Assembly: GCA_038114465.1 (NCBI GenBank)
Contig: JAYNQW010000008.1
Location: forward strand, 1-64,000
Source: CALINB01 sp938045325
Lineage (GTDB): Bacteria; Pseudomonadota; Alphaproteobacteria; Rhodospirillales; CALINB01
Reading direction: 5' to 3'
DNA length: 64,000 nt
The translations under genes were made by a program, and so were the position numbers. The notes beneath the pieces were generated by a model that was not told the origin of the DNA, ran no database searches, and saw only the letters and a list, made by a program, of their open reading frames with translations. Positions 1-8,814 of the stretch are shown piece after piece (positions within the stretch are counted from its first letter, which is position 1; the number at the start of each line of letters is the position of its first letter).

Positions 1-37
1 AAAAAAGGATCATGCACTAACATTCAAACCGGACCAA

Positions 38-157
38 TCAATGGGGGCAGGTCATGCCAAAGGCCTGGGACGGCAAGCTGGCAGACTCCATCAAAGCCTG
101 CAGCAAATCCCGGTTCGCGGCATCGTCATCGACAATAAAAATAGAAGAATCGGACAC
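38..157 (-). pseudogene. 5' fragment of a FixJ-type response-regulator receiver domain
   Basis: On the minus strand a GTG at 157, with an AGGGGG Shine-Dalgarno about ten bases before it, opens a 39-codon frame. It contains SIFIVDDDAANRDLLQALME, the typical start of a FixJ/NarL-type receiver domain: the first beta strand, the acidic triad and the first helix. The frame stops after QAFGMTCPH. No continuation of the fold (phospho-Asp strand, Thr/Lys strands, HTH output) was found in the other two minus frames down to position 1. The rest of the gene has therefore been deleted or replaced. The 63-aa plus-strand ORF over the same bases has no recognisable motif. Confidence 0.6.
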
Positions 158-351
158 GGACTTCACACCCCCTCGTATGGTTCCCGTATTACGTGCGATT
201 TTTCTTCTGAAGCCGCCTTAGGATTGCGTTGATAGGGCCGTTTGTCAAGCCGCTCAGGAGTATAAATCGTTGATTTTACTGGCTTGTTAATAAAATTTTG
301 CTGATCCATTATGCTGGGCAGGGATATGCCGCCAATGGGGGGTCAGGAAGC

Positions 352-990
352 ATGACCGTGTCTGAAAACCAGCATCGTGAGGCGATCGTGCGTGTCGGTC
401 AGTCGATCTACGCGCGTGGGCTGACGTTCGGCAGTTCGGGCAATATCAGTGTCCGCCTCGATGACGGCTGGCTGATGACGCCGACGAACGCGTCGCTCGG
501 TAATCTCGACCCGGCGCGGATCACCAAGCTGGACGATCAAGGCAATGTTATTTCCGGCGATGCGCCGACCAAGGAAACATTCCTGCATATCGCCATGTAC
601 GAAGAGCGGCCGGATACGGGCGCCGTCGTGCATCTGCATTCGACCCATTCCGTCGCCGTCAGTTGCCTCGCGGATATCGATCCGGCGAACGTGCTGCCAC
701 CGATCACGGCATATTATGTGATGCGCATCGGTTCTTTGCCGCTGGTGCCGTACTATCCGCCCGGCGATCTCGACCTCGCCAAGGCCGTGCGTGAAATGGC
801 CTCAAAGCATCACGCGGTTTTGTTGGCGAACCATGGACCGGTTGTCGCCGGCGGATCGCTGGAAGCCGCCGTTTATGCAACAGAAGAATTGGAAGAGACG
901 GCGAAGCTGTTTCTTATGCTGAAAGATCAAAAAACGCGGTTTTTGACACCGGAACAGGTTACAGTCTTGCAAGAAAAGTTTCAGAGTTGA
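352..990 (+). CDS. otnC: Class II aldolase/adducin family protein, OtnC-like (3-oxo-tetronate 4-phosphate decarboxylase)
   Basis: 212 aa. The family removes CO2 or splits phosphorylated sugar acids with a bound divalent metal. Visible features are the phosphate-binding GNIS (30-33), the KE pair with likely catalytic E75, metal ligands H94 and H96 in HLHST, and H161 in ANHGPV. The run SLGNLDPARI (48-57) and the later VPYYPPGD and EELEETAK segments resemble E. coli OtnC (YgbL) closely, more than fuculose-phosphate aldolases. I chose the ATG at 352 because GGTCAGGAAG lies just before it; the longer TTG frame from 298 has no ribosome site. It precedes a TTT transporter operon, which fits cytoplasmic processing of an imported sugar acid. 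The exact substrate is inference; OtnK and OtnI partners are not in the window. Confidence 0.8.
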   Translation: MTVSENQHREAIVRVGQSIYARGLTFGSSGNISVRLDDGWLMTPTNASLGNLDPARITKLDDQGNVISGDAPTKETFLHIAMYEERPDTGAVVHLHSTHSVAVSCLADIDPANVLPPITAYYVMRIGSLPLVPYYPPGDLDLAKAVREMASKHHAVLLANHGPVVAGGSLEAAVYATEELEETAKLFLMLKDQKTRFLTPEQVTVLQEKFQS

Positions 991-1037
991 TATTTTGTAG
1001 GCATAAATAAAATCGCTTAGCCATAAAGGGGTGCTTT

Positions 1038-1490
1038 GTGCAGCTAAGAATTTGCAGTCAAAAAGACTTCTACGCTGGTTTGATGTTTACCGGCTTCGGC
1101 ATCTTTGCCCTTTATGAAGCCCATAAATACGACATGGGTGTCATCGAGCGCATGGGGCCCGGTTATTTTCCGACGATTCTCGGCGCCTTGTTGGTGGGCT
1201 TGGGCTTGGCCGTGTTTGTCCGTTCGTTTTTCAGCGGTGTGGCGACAAAAATCCGCGTCGATTTGCGCCCGATCGTGCTGGTGCTGTCCGGTGTCGTGGC
1301 TTTCGGCTTGCTGCTGAATGTCGCGGGGCTTGTCGTCGCAGCCTTTGCCTTGATTACGTTGGCATGCCTCGGCAGTTGGGAGTTTCGGCTGCGCGATACG
1401 TTGATTATGTTTGTCATTCTCGTCGCGTTTTGCACCCTGGTCTTTTACTACGGCCTCGAGGTCTCGATGCCGTTGTGGCCGGAGTTTTAG
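1038..1490 (+). CDS. tctB: Tripartite tricarboxylate transporter small membrane subunit TctB
   Basis: 150 aa, the usual TctB size. Four hydrophobic segments are visible (about 12-30, 43-65, 78-108 and 116-140), with the family feature MGPGYFPTILGALL after the first one. TctB is the small inner-membrane partner of the TctA permease in secondary, binding-protein-dependent carboxylate uptake. The start is GTG at 1038, preceded by AAAGGGG. It ends three bases before tctA, so the two are co-transcribed and probably translationally coupled. The substrate cannot be read from sequence. Confidence 0.85.
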   Translation: MQLRICSQKDFYAGLMFTGFGIFALYEAHKYDMGVIERMGPGYFPTILGALLVGLGLAVFVRSFFSGVATKIRVDLRPIVLVLSGVVAFGLLLNVAGLVVAAFALITLACLGSWEFRLRDTLIMFVILVAFCTLVFYYGLEVSMPLWPEF

Positions 1491-1493
1491 GCC

Positions 1494-2996
1494 ATGGAAC
1501 TGTTCGATCATCTTGCCCTCGGCTTTAGCGTCGTCTTGACCCCGCAAACCCTACTGTATTGTCTCATGGGGGTTACGCTCGGCACACTCGTCGGCGTGCT
1601 GCCGGGTGTTGGCCCGCTGGCTACGATTGCAGTGTTGCTGCCGTTTACTTTCAACCTGCCGACGATCCCCGCGCTCATCATGCTCGCCGGTATTTATTAC
1701 GGTTCGCAATACGGCGGCTCGACCACGGCAATTTTACTCAAGGTGCCGGGGGAATCATCCGCCGTGGTGGCTTGCCTTGACGGCCATGAAATGGCCCGTC
1801 AGGGCCGCGCCGGGCCGGCCCTCGGGATCGCCGCCCTAGGGTCATTCTTCGCCGGCACTGTCGCAACGGTTGTTATTGCGTTGTTTGCACCGCCTTTGGT
1901 CGCGGTCGCGCTCGAATTCGGTGCCACCGAATTCTTTTCGCTGATGGTGCTCGGTTTGGTCTCGGCCGTCGTGCTGGCGCACGGGGACATGCTCAAGGCT
2001 GTCGCCATGGTTGTGTTGGGATTGATCGCAAGTCTGGCAGGGATCGATACCAATTCCGGTGAAACACGTTTCGCGTTCGGTAGTTTGCAGCTTGCCGAGG
2101 GGTTGAGTTTCGTCATCGTAGCGCTTGGTATGTTCGGCTTTGCCGAAATTATCACCAACTTGGAACGCCACGACGTGCGCGAGCCGTTTACGTCGAAAGT
2201 TTCGAATATTTTGCCGACGAAGGACGATATCAAGCAAGCCTGGAAGGCGGTCGTGCGCGGGACGGCGTTGGGCGCATTTTTCGGCGTGCTGCCGGGAACG
2301 GGTGCGACCATCAGCGCGTTTGCTTCGTATTCGATGGAAAAGAAAATCGCCAAGGACCCGTCGCGTTTCGGCAAGGGTGCCATCGAAGGATTGGCCGGAC
2401 CCGAGTCGGCGAATAACTCGGCGGCGCAAACCGCGTTTATTCCGATGCTCACTCTGGGCCTGCCGGCCAGTGCGACTATGGCGGTGATGCTGGGCGCCTT
2501 GATGCTGCAGGGGATCAATCCAGGCCCGCAGGTGATGACCAGTAATCCCGAATTGTTTTGGGGGATCATCGTCAGCATGTGGGTCGGGAACTTGATGCTG
2601 GTGGTTCTCAACCTGCCAATGATCGGTATTTGGATAAGATTGCTCACGGTACCGTACCGGTACCTTTACCCGGCGGTTTTGATCTTTGCGTGTATTGGGA
2701 CATACAGTGTTAGCAATTCGTCTTTTGACATTCTGATGACGGCCGGATTTGCCGTTTTCGGATTTATTTGCGCCAAACTCGAATGTGAAGCCGCACCGTT
2801 TCTACTGGCTTTTATTCTCGGCACCCCGATGGAAGAGCATTTCCGCCGGGCTTTGTTGCTATCGCGAGGCGATCTCACTACGTTTGTGACCCAGCCGATC
2901 AGTGCCGGTTTTTTGGTCGCTTCCGTGGTGTTGCTGCTGTTTATGATTGCGCCCAATTTCCGCCGCACACGCGAAGAAGCGACGGTTGAGGAGTAG
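1494..2996 (+). CDS. tctA: Tripartite tricarboxylate transporter large permease TctA
   Basis: 500 aa integral membrane protein of standard TctA length. The N-terminal family signature LVGVLPGVGPLATIAVLLP lies near residues 33-51 and repeats as FFGVLPGTGATISAF near 263-277, reflecting the internal duplication of the family. ESANNSAAQTAFIPMLTLGLP is the conserved central segment. It starts with a normal ATG three bases after tctB. Unlike the two other TctA proteins in this window it has no TctB-like C-terminal extension, which fits the separate tctB upstream. It forms the proton- or sodium-coupled channel fed by the TctC receptor encoded next. Confidence 0.92.
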   Translation: MELFDHLALGFSVVLTPQTLLYCLMGVTLGTLVGVLPGVGPLATIAVLLPFTFNLPTIPALIMLAGIYYGSQYGGSTTAILLKVPGESSAVVACLDGHEMARQGRAGPALGIAALGSFFAGTVATVVIALFAPPLVAVALEFGATEFFSLMVLGLVSAVVLAHGDMLKAVAMVVLGLIASLAGIDTNSGETRFAFGSLQLAEGLSFVIVALGMFGFAEIITNLERHDVREPFTSKVSNILPTKDDIKQAWKAVVRGTALGAFFGVLPGTGATISAFASYSMEKKIAKDPSRFGKGAIEGLAGPESANNSAAQTAFIPMLTLGLPASATMAVMLGALMLQGINPGPQVMTSNPELFWGIIVSMWVGNLMLVVLNLPMIGIWIRLLTVPYRYLYPAVLIFACIGTYSVSNSSFDILMTAGFAVFGFICAKLECEAAPFLLAFILGTPMEEHFRRALLLSRGDLTTFVTQPISAGFLVASVVLLLFMIAPNFRRTREEATVEE

Positions 2997-3091
2997 TCTA
3001 AAACAATGGTTTACAGGCCGGACTAAAGGGCTAAATTATTTGTTATATAATTCTTTATAAAAGTTCACATTCGTTCATAGGGAGGACAACG

Positions 3092-4087
3092 ATGAAATTC
3101 ATGAAGGGTTTTGTATTCGCTGTGCTAGGTGCCGCCATCATGGTTTGGACCGCGGGTGACGCCTTTGCAGAATATCCTAACAAGCGTATTCGCTGGGTTA
3201 TCGGCTTCGGTACCGGCGGCGCTTCCGACTTTCTGACCCGTACGGTGGCGAAGGAAGCCGAAAAGACCATTAAGAAAAAAATTATCGTCGAAAACCGCCG
3301 TGGCGCATCCGGGATTATTGCTGCCGGTGTCGCGGCACGGGCTAAGCCGGATGGTCATACGATCGTTTTGGTTTCGACCAGCTATTTTAACAATGCGGCG
3401 CTCGGCAGTAAGAAGTTTAAATTTAAGCCGATCCAATCGTTCGAGCCGATTATGTTGTTGGCACGGACCTACAATATCGTTGTCGTGAACAAGAAGTTCA
3501 AAGTGAAGTCCGTTCAGGACATCATCGATTACGCGAAAAAAAATCCCGGTAAGTTGAACTACGCATCGGGTGGAATCGGTACCGGTACTCATTTTGGCAC
3601 CGAGTTTTTTAAATGGAAAACCGGCACGGACATGGTCCATATTCCCTTTAAAGGAACAAAAAAGGCGCTGATCGATGTGATTGCCGGCCGTGTTCCGTTG
3701 ATGTTCGCCGGTGCGGCTGCAGTGCTGCCGCAAATTCGTGCCGGTAAGTTGCAGCCGATTGCCGTGGCGACGAAAGAACCGGTTGCTGAGTTGCCCGGCG
3801 TTCCCACCGTGGCAAAAACGGTGCCGGGATTTACGAACACGGTCTTTTATGCGCTCTTTGCGCCGAAAGGGACGCCTCGGGATCGCGTGAGATTTATCAA
3901 TCGGACTTTTACAAAAGTCTTGAAGAAAAAGAGCATCATTGCGAAGCTTCAAAAACGTGGCTTTAAACCGACCCCGAGCACGCCGGAAGGCATGATCGCG
4001 CATATCAACGAACATCTGAAGTTGGTGCCGATGGTTGCCAAAAAGACAGGGTTCCGGTTGAAGGGCTCGCGGAAAAAGCGGAAGTAA
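3092..4087 (+). CDS. tctC: TctC-type periplasmic solute receptor (Bug family)
   Basis: 331 aa. A signal peptide is clear: charged start MKFMK, hydrophobic core, and probable cleavage after GDAFA at residue 26. The mature protein begins EYPNKRIRWVIGFGTGG, the N-terminal strand and ligand loop of Bug/TctC receptors, and contains a YASGGIGTGTHFGTE-type segment near 150-165. It captures an organic acid in the periplasm for the TctA/TctB permease encoded just upstream. The AGGGAGGAC ribosome site lies six bases before the ATG. The 95-bp gap after tctA, unlike the tight tctB-tctA spacing, allows a separate promoter. The protein is very lysine-rich and ends in a basic tail. Confidence 0.9.
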   Translation: MKFMKGFVFAVLGAAIMVWTAGDAFAEYPNKRIRWVIGFGTGGASDFLTRTVAKEAEKTIKKKIIVENRRGASGIIAAGVAARAKPDGHTIVLVSTSYFNNAALGSKKFKFKPIQSFEPIMLLARTYNIVVVNKKFKVKSVQDIIDYAKKNPGKLNYASGGIGTGTHFGTEFFKWKTGTDMVHIPFKGTKKALIDVIAGRVPLMFAGAAAVLPQIRAGKLQPIAVATKEPVAELPGVPTVAKTVPGFTNTVFYALFAPKGTPRDRVRFINRTFTKVLKKKSIIAKLQKRGFKPTPSTPEGMIAHINEHLKLVPMVAKKTGFRLKGSRKKRK

Positions 4088-4109
4088 TCAAATAATGAGT
4101 CTGTTTAGG

Positions 4110-4149
4110 CGCGGCTGTTCTGTATGATGTGGAGCAGCCGCGTTTTTTC
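4110..4149 (+). terminator. Rho-independent terminator after tctC
   Basis: CGCGGCTG (4110-4117) pairs with CAGCCGCG (4135-4142), extended by three more pairs, around an 11-base loop. TTTTTT follows at 4143. It ends the tctBAC unit and rules out the GTG at 4129, which lies inside the stem, as the start of the next gene. Confidence 0.85.
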
Positions 4150-4176
4150 TTGAACCTTGAATTAAGTGGAAAGCCG

Positions 4177-4806
4177 ATGATTGGATTTGAGCCTTCGGAA
4201 TTGGAAGAACTACAGCAGTATAAAATCATGACGGGATGTGTCGTGCCGAGACCGATCGGATTCATCACGACCAAAGGGCCCCAAGGGGTTAACGCGGCTC
4301 CTTTCAGCATGTTTAATGTCGTCGGCACAGAACCGCCGATGGTCATGTTTTGTGCCGGCGATCAAGACGACGGGACGGGCAAGGATACGGTTCAAAATAT
4401 CGAGGCCAATCCCGAGTTTGTCGCGCACATCGTGAGCGAAGACATCGCCGAACAAATGAATATCTGTTCCGCCGATTATCCGATGGGGGTTAACGAGCTC
4501 GAAAAAGCGGGCTTAACCGAAGTGCCGTCCGTTAAGGTGTCCGTGCCCCGGATTAAGGAATCGCCGGTGCACTTCGAGTGCAAGTTCGATCAATCCCTGC
4601 GTCTGGGCTCGCGTCATCACATGCATATCGGCGAGGTTGTTTATATTCACCTTCGCGAAGATATTGTCGATATGGAGAAATTTTATATCAACATTGAGAA
4701 GCTGAAGCCCGTCGGACGGCTGTCCGGACCGCGCTATGCGCATATCAATGATATTTTCACGATGACCCGCCCGTATCTGAACGATAACGCCGTGAAGCGC
4801 AATTAA
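4177..4806 (+). CDS. Flavin reductase-like, FMN-binding split-barrel protein
   Basis: 209 aa. The segment CVVPRPIGFITTKGPQG followed by NAAPFSMFN is the hallmark FMN-binding start of the flavin reductase-like split barrel, and PPMVMFCAG follows as expected. Related proteins reduce FMN for two-component oxygenases or act as flavoprotein oxidoreductases. GSRHHMHIGEVVYIHL near the C-terminus is the usual last core strand. The ATG at 4177 is chosen over an upstream GTG because the latter lies in the tctC terminator and GTGGAAAG precedes 4177. It runs convergently into the cupin gene at 4813 with a six-base gap. No oxygenase partner is adjacent, so the electron acceptor is unknown. Confidence 0.8.
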   Translation: MIGFEPSELEELQQYKIMTGCVVPRPIGFITTKGPQGVNAAPFSMFNVVGTEPPMVMFCAGDQDDGTGKDTVQNIEANPEFVAHIVSEDIAEQMNICSADYPMGVNELEKAGLTEVPSVKVSVPRIKESPVHFECKFDQSLRLGSRHHMHIGEVVYIHLREDIVDMEKFYINIEKLKPVGRLSGPRYAHINDIFTMTRPYLNDNAVKRN

Positions 4807-4812
4807 AGGCTG

Positions 4813-5427
4813 TTAGCGCTTATCAATGATGTTCGGGTTCACCGCCCGAATTTCTGTCGTGCCGTCACCATTAAACGAAATCCGCGAGGTCATGTGCTCC
4901 ATGGCAATGCCGTACATGTGCAGGGTCATGGTCGGCTTGCCGTCGAGAACCAGGCTGTGGACACCATCAGGCATGAGGGCGACGCCGCTACCCGGCTCGA
5001 CCATAATTTCATGTGACGGTTCGACCGTGCCGCGGCCCTCGGTTTTGCCGTCGTCCGTGCGGTCATAGATAATGTTCAATTCATGCCCGGTAACGCCTGA
5101 AATCGCTGCCCATGCAGTATGATCATGGGGCTTGTTGGTGCGTTCCATGCCGGCGTTTTCCGCCGATAAATAAAGCGCAAAACGGTCGTCGTCATCGACG
5201 GAGAGCAGATACAAAATATTCCGTGCCGGTTTGCCCGTTGCCGGGTCAGGCTGGGGCAGAGGAAACTCTTCTTCGGGAAAAAGATCCTGTTGCAGCCCGA
5301 GCGTGATGAGTGCATCACGGATTTTATTGATGGAGTCCGGTGTGACGCCATCTTGGGTCTCGATGTCGCGGATTTGTTGTACCGTTTTGGCGACTTCTTC
5401 CCGGCGTTTTTCAGTGATGGATGACAT
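4813..5427 (-). CDS. Cysteine-dioxygenase-like cupin (thiol dioxygenase superfamily)
   Basis: 204 aa. A helical N-terminus (1-50) is followed by a double-stranded beta helix. H101 and H103 in KPHDHTAW and H157 in PDGVHSL form the three-His iron site of CDO-type thiol dioxygenases; GVTGHELNIIYDR is the typical strand after the first ligand pair. Family members oxidise cysteine, 3-mercaptopropionate or related thiols to sulfinic acids with O2. The true substrate here is not shown. It lies four bases after the carboxymuconolactone-decarboxylase-like gene and is part of the minus-strand operon 7500-4813. Confidence 0.72.
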   Translation of the reverse strand: MSSITEKRREEVAKTVQQIRDIETQDGVTPDSINKIRDALITLGLQQDLFPEEEFPLPQPDPATGKPARNILYLLSVDDDDRFALYLSAENAGMERTNKPHDHTAWAAISGVTGHELNIIYDRTDDGKTEGRGTVEPSHEIMVEPGSGVALMPDGVHSLVLDGKPTMTLHMYGIAMEHMTSRISFNGDGTTEIRAVNPNIIDKR

Positions 5428-5430
5428 GGC

Positions 5431-6063
5431 TTACTCCGCCGCTTGGCCCGTCGGACCGCCCACATTTTGACCGTAAAACTTACTCGGCATGTTCTCGCGG
5501 GGCCATTGGTCCCCGTCCTCGAACTTGGCTACGGTGAAGGCTCGGCGGATAAACCCGGCTTCGAGGATCACGAGGGATACCATCTCGACAATTTCCTTAT
5601 CACCGTATCCATGCTTGCGCAGATCGGCAAAGTCCTCTTCCGTGGTTTCCAAGCCGAAGCCGACTTTTTTGGTGAATCGCAACACAGCTTTTTCGTTGTC
5701 GGGGATGCTGTCGGCGTTTTCGAAATCGAAATAGGCGTCGACTTCTTCCGCCGACATGTCATAAGCATCAATCAGATGGGTTTGGGCATTGTTAATGCAG
5801 CGGGGACAGCCGACCTCAGCGGCAAGAATAAAATAAATGCCGAACATTAGTTTTTTCGGCAAAGTGCCGGCGGTCTTTTGCAGCTTTTTCTGCAGTCCCC
5901 ACCAGTGGCGTAACAGTTCCGGGTCATGGGCAAAAAAGCCCCAGGTCGGGGTTAGATAACGCTCACCCTTGGTGCGTTTGATGTCTTCGAAAATTTCGGC
6001 TACGTCGCCGGTCGCTTCGTTGGGCTTAATTAAATGAATGCGTTCTGCCGTCGTCGTGCTCAT
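5431..6063 (-). CDS. Carboxymuconolactone decarboxylase/AhpD-family protein
   Basis: 210 aa, all-helical. The AhpD-type redox motif is visible as AAEVGCPRCINNAQTH, with C86, C89 and H96. In AhpD the two cysteines and the histidine reduce peroxidase partners; in other CMD proteins they serve as thiol peroxidases or are of unknown use. ERYLTPTWGFFAHDPELLRH near residues 35-53 is the substrate-side helix often called peroxidase-related. It sits between an MmgE/PrpD gene and a thiol-dioxygenase-like cupin in one operon, suggesting redox housekeeping for that pathway; that is inference. Confidence 0.82.
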   Translation of the reverse strand: MSTTTAERIHLIKPNEATGDVAEIFEDIKRTKGERYLTPTWGFFAHDPELLRHWWGLQKKLQKTAGTLPKKLMFGIYFILAAEVGCPRCINNAQTHLIDAYDMSAEEVDAYFDFENADSIPDNEKAVLRFTKKVGFGLETTEEDFADLRKHGYGDKEIVEMVSLVILEAGFIRRAFTVAKFEDGDQWPRENMPSKFYGQNVGGPTGQAAE

Positions 6064-6099
6064 GTCCTTGCCTCCTCTTAGCGATATAAAGCGATGCCT

Positions 6100-7500
6100 C
6101 TACGCTGCCGACATATTCTGCGTGATAATTCGGACATCGTCCAGTTCTTCGAACCGGCTAACGGCCTCGATAACCGCATCGAGCTTATTTTGGGGCCATT
6201 GGGCTGCCGAGGCACAGTCGTTCATTTTCTCGATAACATCTTCGAAAGTCATCGGAATTTCATTGCTGCCTTTGCCGTAATCGGCCCGTGCCGAAATTCT
6301 CTTGCCGTCCGTCAGTTCGATATCAATCAGTGTCGTCGCATTGATGTAATCGTTTTCTTCGAATTCCTGTTGTGAATAGGCGGAATATTGCATCCGGCTC
6401 ATCATGTCGCGGATATCGGCCCGATTGACGACTTCATCGGTAAATTGGGCAAAGCCCGCCCGTCCTTCGACAAATAAAACGGCGGCGCAAAACTCGAACG
6501 AGAATTTTCCTTGCAGTCCGGTTTTCGGGTCGTGCTGAATGAGCGTATCGTAAACGCCTTGGTGGGTTTTGACGTGACAGGTTTTTATCTGATCTGCCTT
6601 GAGATCATGTTCGGCGATCAATTCCAATATCTTCGTCATACCCTGATGGGTGCGCATGCCGGATGGGTGAGGTTTCAGCCAGATGCCCGGATCGAGGATC
6701 GACCAGGGATTGCCGAGCCGTTCCAGGATATTTTCGTCCGCTAAAATATCGCCAAAGGCTTCAGGAAAGCCGATAGGCGAATCTAGTACCGAGGGTGATG
6801 CCGTAAAGCCCTCGCGGGCCAGTTCGGCGGCCATGAGGCCGTTTTTTGCCGTATGCCCGGAATGAAACGGTTTCATCATTGAGCCGAAATTTTTCCTTAA
6901 GCCCGACGCCAAGCTTGCCGCGATGCCGATAGCCATGCGCGTGGTTTCCAGGTCGGAACCAAATAATCGGGAAACAGCGGCCGCGGCGCCAATGCCGCAA
7001 CACGTCGCGGTCGGATGATAGCCGGCGGAAAAATGCCGGGAGCCTGTCGTATCGTTAACTTTAGCCGCCGTCTCGACGCCGATTTGATAAGCGGTCATGA
7101 CATCATTACCTGTTGCGCCGCCATTTTTTTCAGCCGCCGCCAACAATGCCGTGATAACCGGTGTGGTCGGGTGGGTTGATCCGCGAAACTCATCGATCAT
7201 GGGCCGGGCGCGCAATGTGTCGTCGTAATCATCGGCATGCATGGCGGCCCCATTGGCCAAGACGGCAAGCGGTGCCGGCAATTTCATATCCGTGCCGAAC
7301 ACCACGTTGGTTCCGCCAGTGCAGCCAAAGCCTAAAAGATAACGCCGGAGAATTTGGCTGCCTTCGGCAACGGAGCCGGAAAGACTAACGGCAAGGGAGT
7401 CGAGGATTGACTTTCGGCCTAACGTTTTCGCTTCAGCTGGAATGTCTTCAGCGGCGGTGGAAAGTATAAATTCGGCAAGGTGTGCTGTTACATCGGCCAT
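6100..7500 (-). CDS. MmgE/PrpD family protein
   Basis: 466 aa, full length for the family of 2-methylcitrate dehydratase and cis-aconitate decarboxylase. The N-terminal helical bundle includes the repeated SILDSLAVSLSG helix; HADDYDD near 90-96 and HPTATCCGIGAAAAVSRL near 158-175 line the family active site, and FHSGHTAKNG near 211-220 is the other conserved stretch. These enzymes dehydrate or decarboxylate methylcitrate-like tricarboxylates or isomerise related acids. This is one of four paralogs in the window and the first gene of the minus-strand operon followed by the CMD and cupin genes. An AAGGGGG ribosome site precedes the ATG. The precise substrate is unknown. Confidence 0.85.
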   Translation of the reverse strand: MADVTAHLAEFILSTAAEDIPAEAKTLGRKSILDSLAVSLSGSVAEGSQILRRYLLGFGCTGGTNVVFGTDMKLPAPLAVLANGAAMHADDYDDTLRARPMIDEFRGSTHPTTPVITALLAAAEKNGGATGNDVMTAYQIGVETAAKVNDTTGSRHFSAGYHPTATCCGIGAAAAVSRLFGSDLETTRMAIGIAASLASGLRKNFGSMMKPFHSGHTAKNGLMAAELAREGFTASPSVLDSPIGFPEAFGDILADENILERLGNPWSILDPGIWLKPHPSGMRTHQGMTKILELIAEHDLKADQIKTCHVKTHQGVYDTLIQHDPKTGLQGKFSFEFCAAVLFVEGRAGFAQFTDEVVNRADIRDMMSRMQYSAYSQQEFEENDYINATTLIDIELTDGKRISARADYGKGSNEIPMTFEDVIEKMNDCASAAQWPQNKLDAVIEAVSRFEELDDVRIITQNMSAA

Positions 7501-7572
7501 GTCTGTACCCCCTTGATAAATCTCGATAATGCGTCATTATAGAATACTTACCTGTTTTTTTCCGAGAGTACC
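7501..7572. promoter_or_regulatory. Divergent intergenic promoter region
   Basis: These 72 bases separate the divergently transcribed MmgE/PrpD operon and the CoA-transferase operon, so both promoters and any shared operator should lie here. AT-rich stretches occur in the middle. I could not assign convincing -35/-10 pairs or an operator palindrome. Confidence 0.4.
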
Positions 7573-8814
7573 ATGCCACCGAGCGATTCAACGCGGGAAT
7601 CTAGCCGCCAACATTGTGACCTCGCGACGCTGCCTTTGAGCGGTCTCCGTGTGCTCGACTTCACCCACGTGATTGCCGGGCCGTTCGCGACCATGATGCT
7701 CGCGCACATGGGAGCGGATGTGGTTAAGATCGAGCGGACAGGTGGCGAGCCGCTCCGTCATATTCCCGGTTTTAAAGGGCGAGATGGACATTCGGACTAT
7801 TTCAATGCCGTCAATGTGTCGAAAAAGAGCATCGCGCTGAATTTAAAAGATCCGGTCGATCAGTCTCTCGTTCAGGATTTGGTCAAGCAGGCCGACGTGG
7901 TGATTGAAAATTTTGCGCCGGGCACGGCCGACCGTTTAAAGCTCGGTTGGGAGGATTTTAAAAAGATCAATCCCAATCTGGTTTATTGTTCAATTTCCGG
8001 ATACGGGCAGACCGGACCGGATAGCAAAAAGCCCGCGACCGATCCGATGATTCAAGGGGTTTCGGGTCTGATGAGCGTCACCGGTGTTTCAGACGGTCCG
8101 CCGACATTGGTTGGCGCACCGGTCGCCGATGTTACTGCCGGTATGTGCGCTGCTTATACAATCGTCACGAATTTGCTCGCCATCGAGAAGGGCGGGCCGG
8201 GGCGTTATATCGATATTAGCATGCAGGCCGCGATGATGTTTGCCATGGGACCGCGTATGGCGGAAACCTTGCAGGCGGGCGTCGTGCCGCCGCGAATGGG
8301 CAATCAAAACTTTATCCGGGTGCCGTCGGACGTGTGTATTTCTAAGGACGGCAAGTACGCGTTCGTGCATTGCAGTAACGACAGCCGTTGGCAGGCAATG
8401 TGCCGGATCATGGAAAAACCGGAATGGGCGGAAGATGAACGATACGAGACGATGGAATCTCGGCTTGCGCTGCGGGCCGAATTAAACAGGCTTGTCGGCG
8501 AACGATTTGCCGAACGCACGTTGGAGGAATGGCGGCCGCGTTTCGAGGCGGAAAAGCACCCATTCATGCAGATCCACGACTATGCCGAAGCTATCGATCA
8601 CCCGCAGATCAAGCATCGCGAGCAGATTGTCGAACTTGAGCATGATGCCGACGGACCGATCCGGTTTATCGGGCCGCCGTGGAAAATAACAGGCCATCAG
8701 CCGAAAATAGAGTCGCCGCCGCTCTATGATGCGGACAAGGACACCGTCATGCGCGAATGGTTGGGTTGGAGCGACGATCAAATCAAAGCCTATCAGGCAA
8801 AGGCAAAATCATGA
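7573..8814 (+). CDS. Class III CoA-transferase (CaiB/BaiF family)
   Basis: 413 aa. These enzymes move CoA from one acid to another through an enzyme-bound anhydride on an aspartate. Here D157 in ATDPMIQGVSG is that residue. The opening VLDFTHVIAGPFATMMLAHMG, GADVVKIE and the CSISGYGQTGP segment are diagnostic. It leads a plus-strand operon with three MaoC-type hydratases and overlaps the next gene by four bases (ATGA). The context argues for activation of a dicarboxylic or hydroxy acid to its CoA thioester, followed by hydration or dehydration, as in mesaconate or citramalate routes. The substrate assignment is inference. Confidence 0.9.
   Translation: MPPSDSTRESSRQHCDLATLPLSGLRVLDFTHVIAGPFATMMLAHMGADVVKIERTGGEPLRHIPGFKGRDGHSDYFNAVNVSKKSIALNLKDPVDQSLVQDLVKQADVVIENFAPGTADRLKLGWEDFKKINPNLVYCSISGYGQTGPDSKKPATDPMIQGVSGLMSVTGVSDGPPTLVGAPVADVTAGMCAAYTIVTNLLAIEKGGPGRYIDISMQAAMMFAMGPRMAETLQAGVVPPRMGNQNFIRVPSDVCISKDGKYAFVHCSNDSRWQAMCRIMEKPEWAEDERYETMESRLALRAELNRLVGERFAERTLEEWRPRFEAEKHPFMQIHDYAEAIDHPQIKHREQIVELEHDADGPIRFIGPPWKITGHQPKIESPPLYDADKDTVMREWLGWSDDQIKAYQAKAKS

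Noticed and set aside
41..232. A 63-aa plus-strand ORF at the window start
   Set aside because: It lies opposite the receiver-domain fragment and shows no motif of its own.
4129..4176. An earlier GTG start for the flavin reductase-like gene
   Set aside because: The codon lies inside the stem of the tctC terminator, and the added residues are not part of the family.
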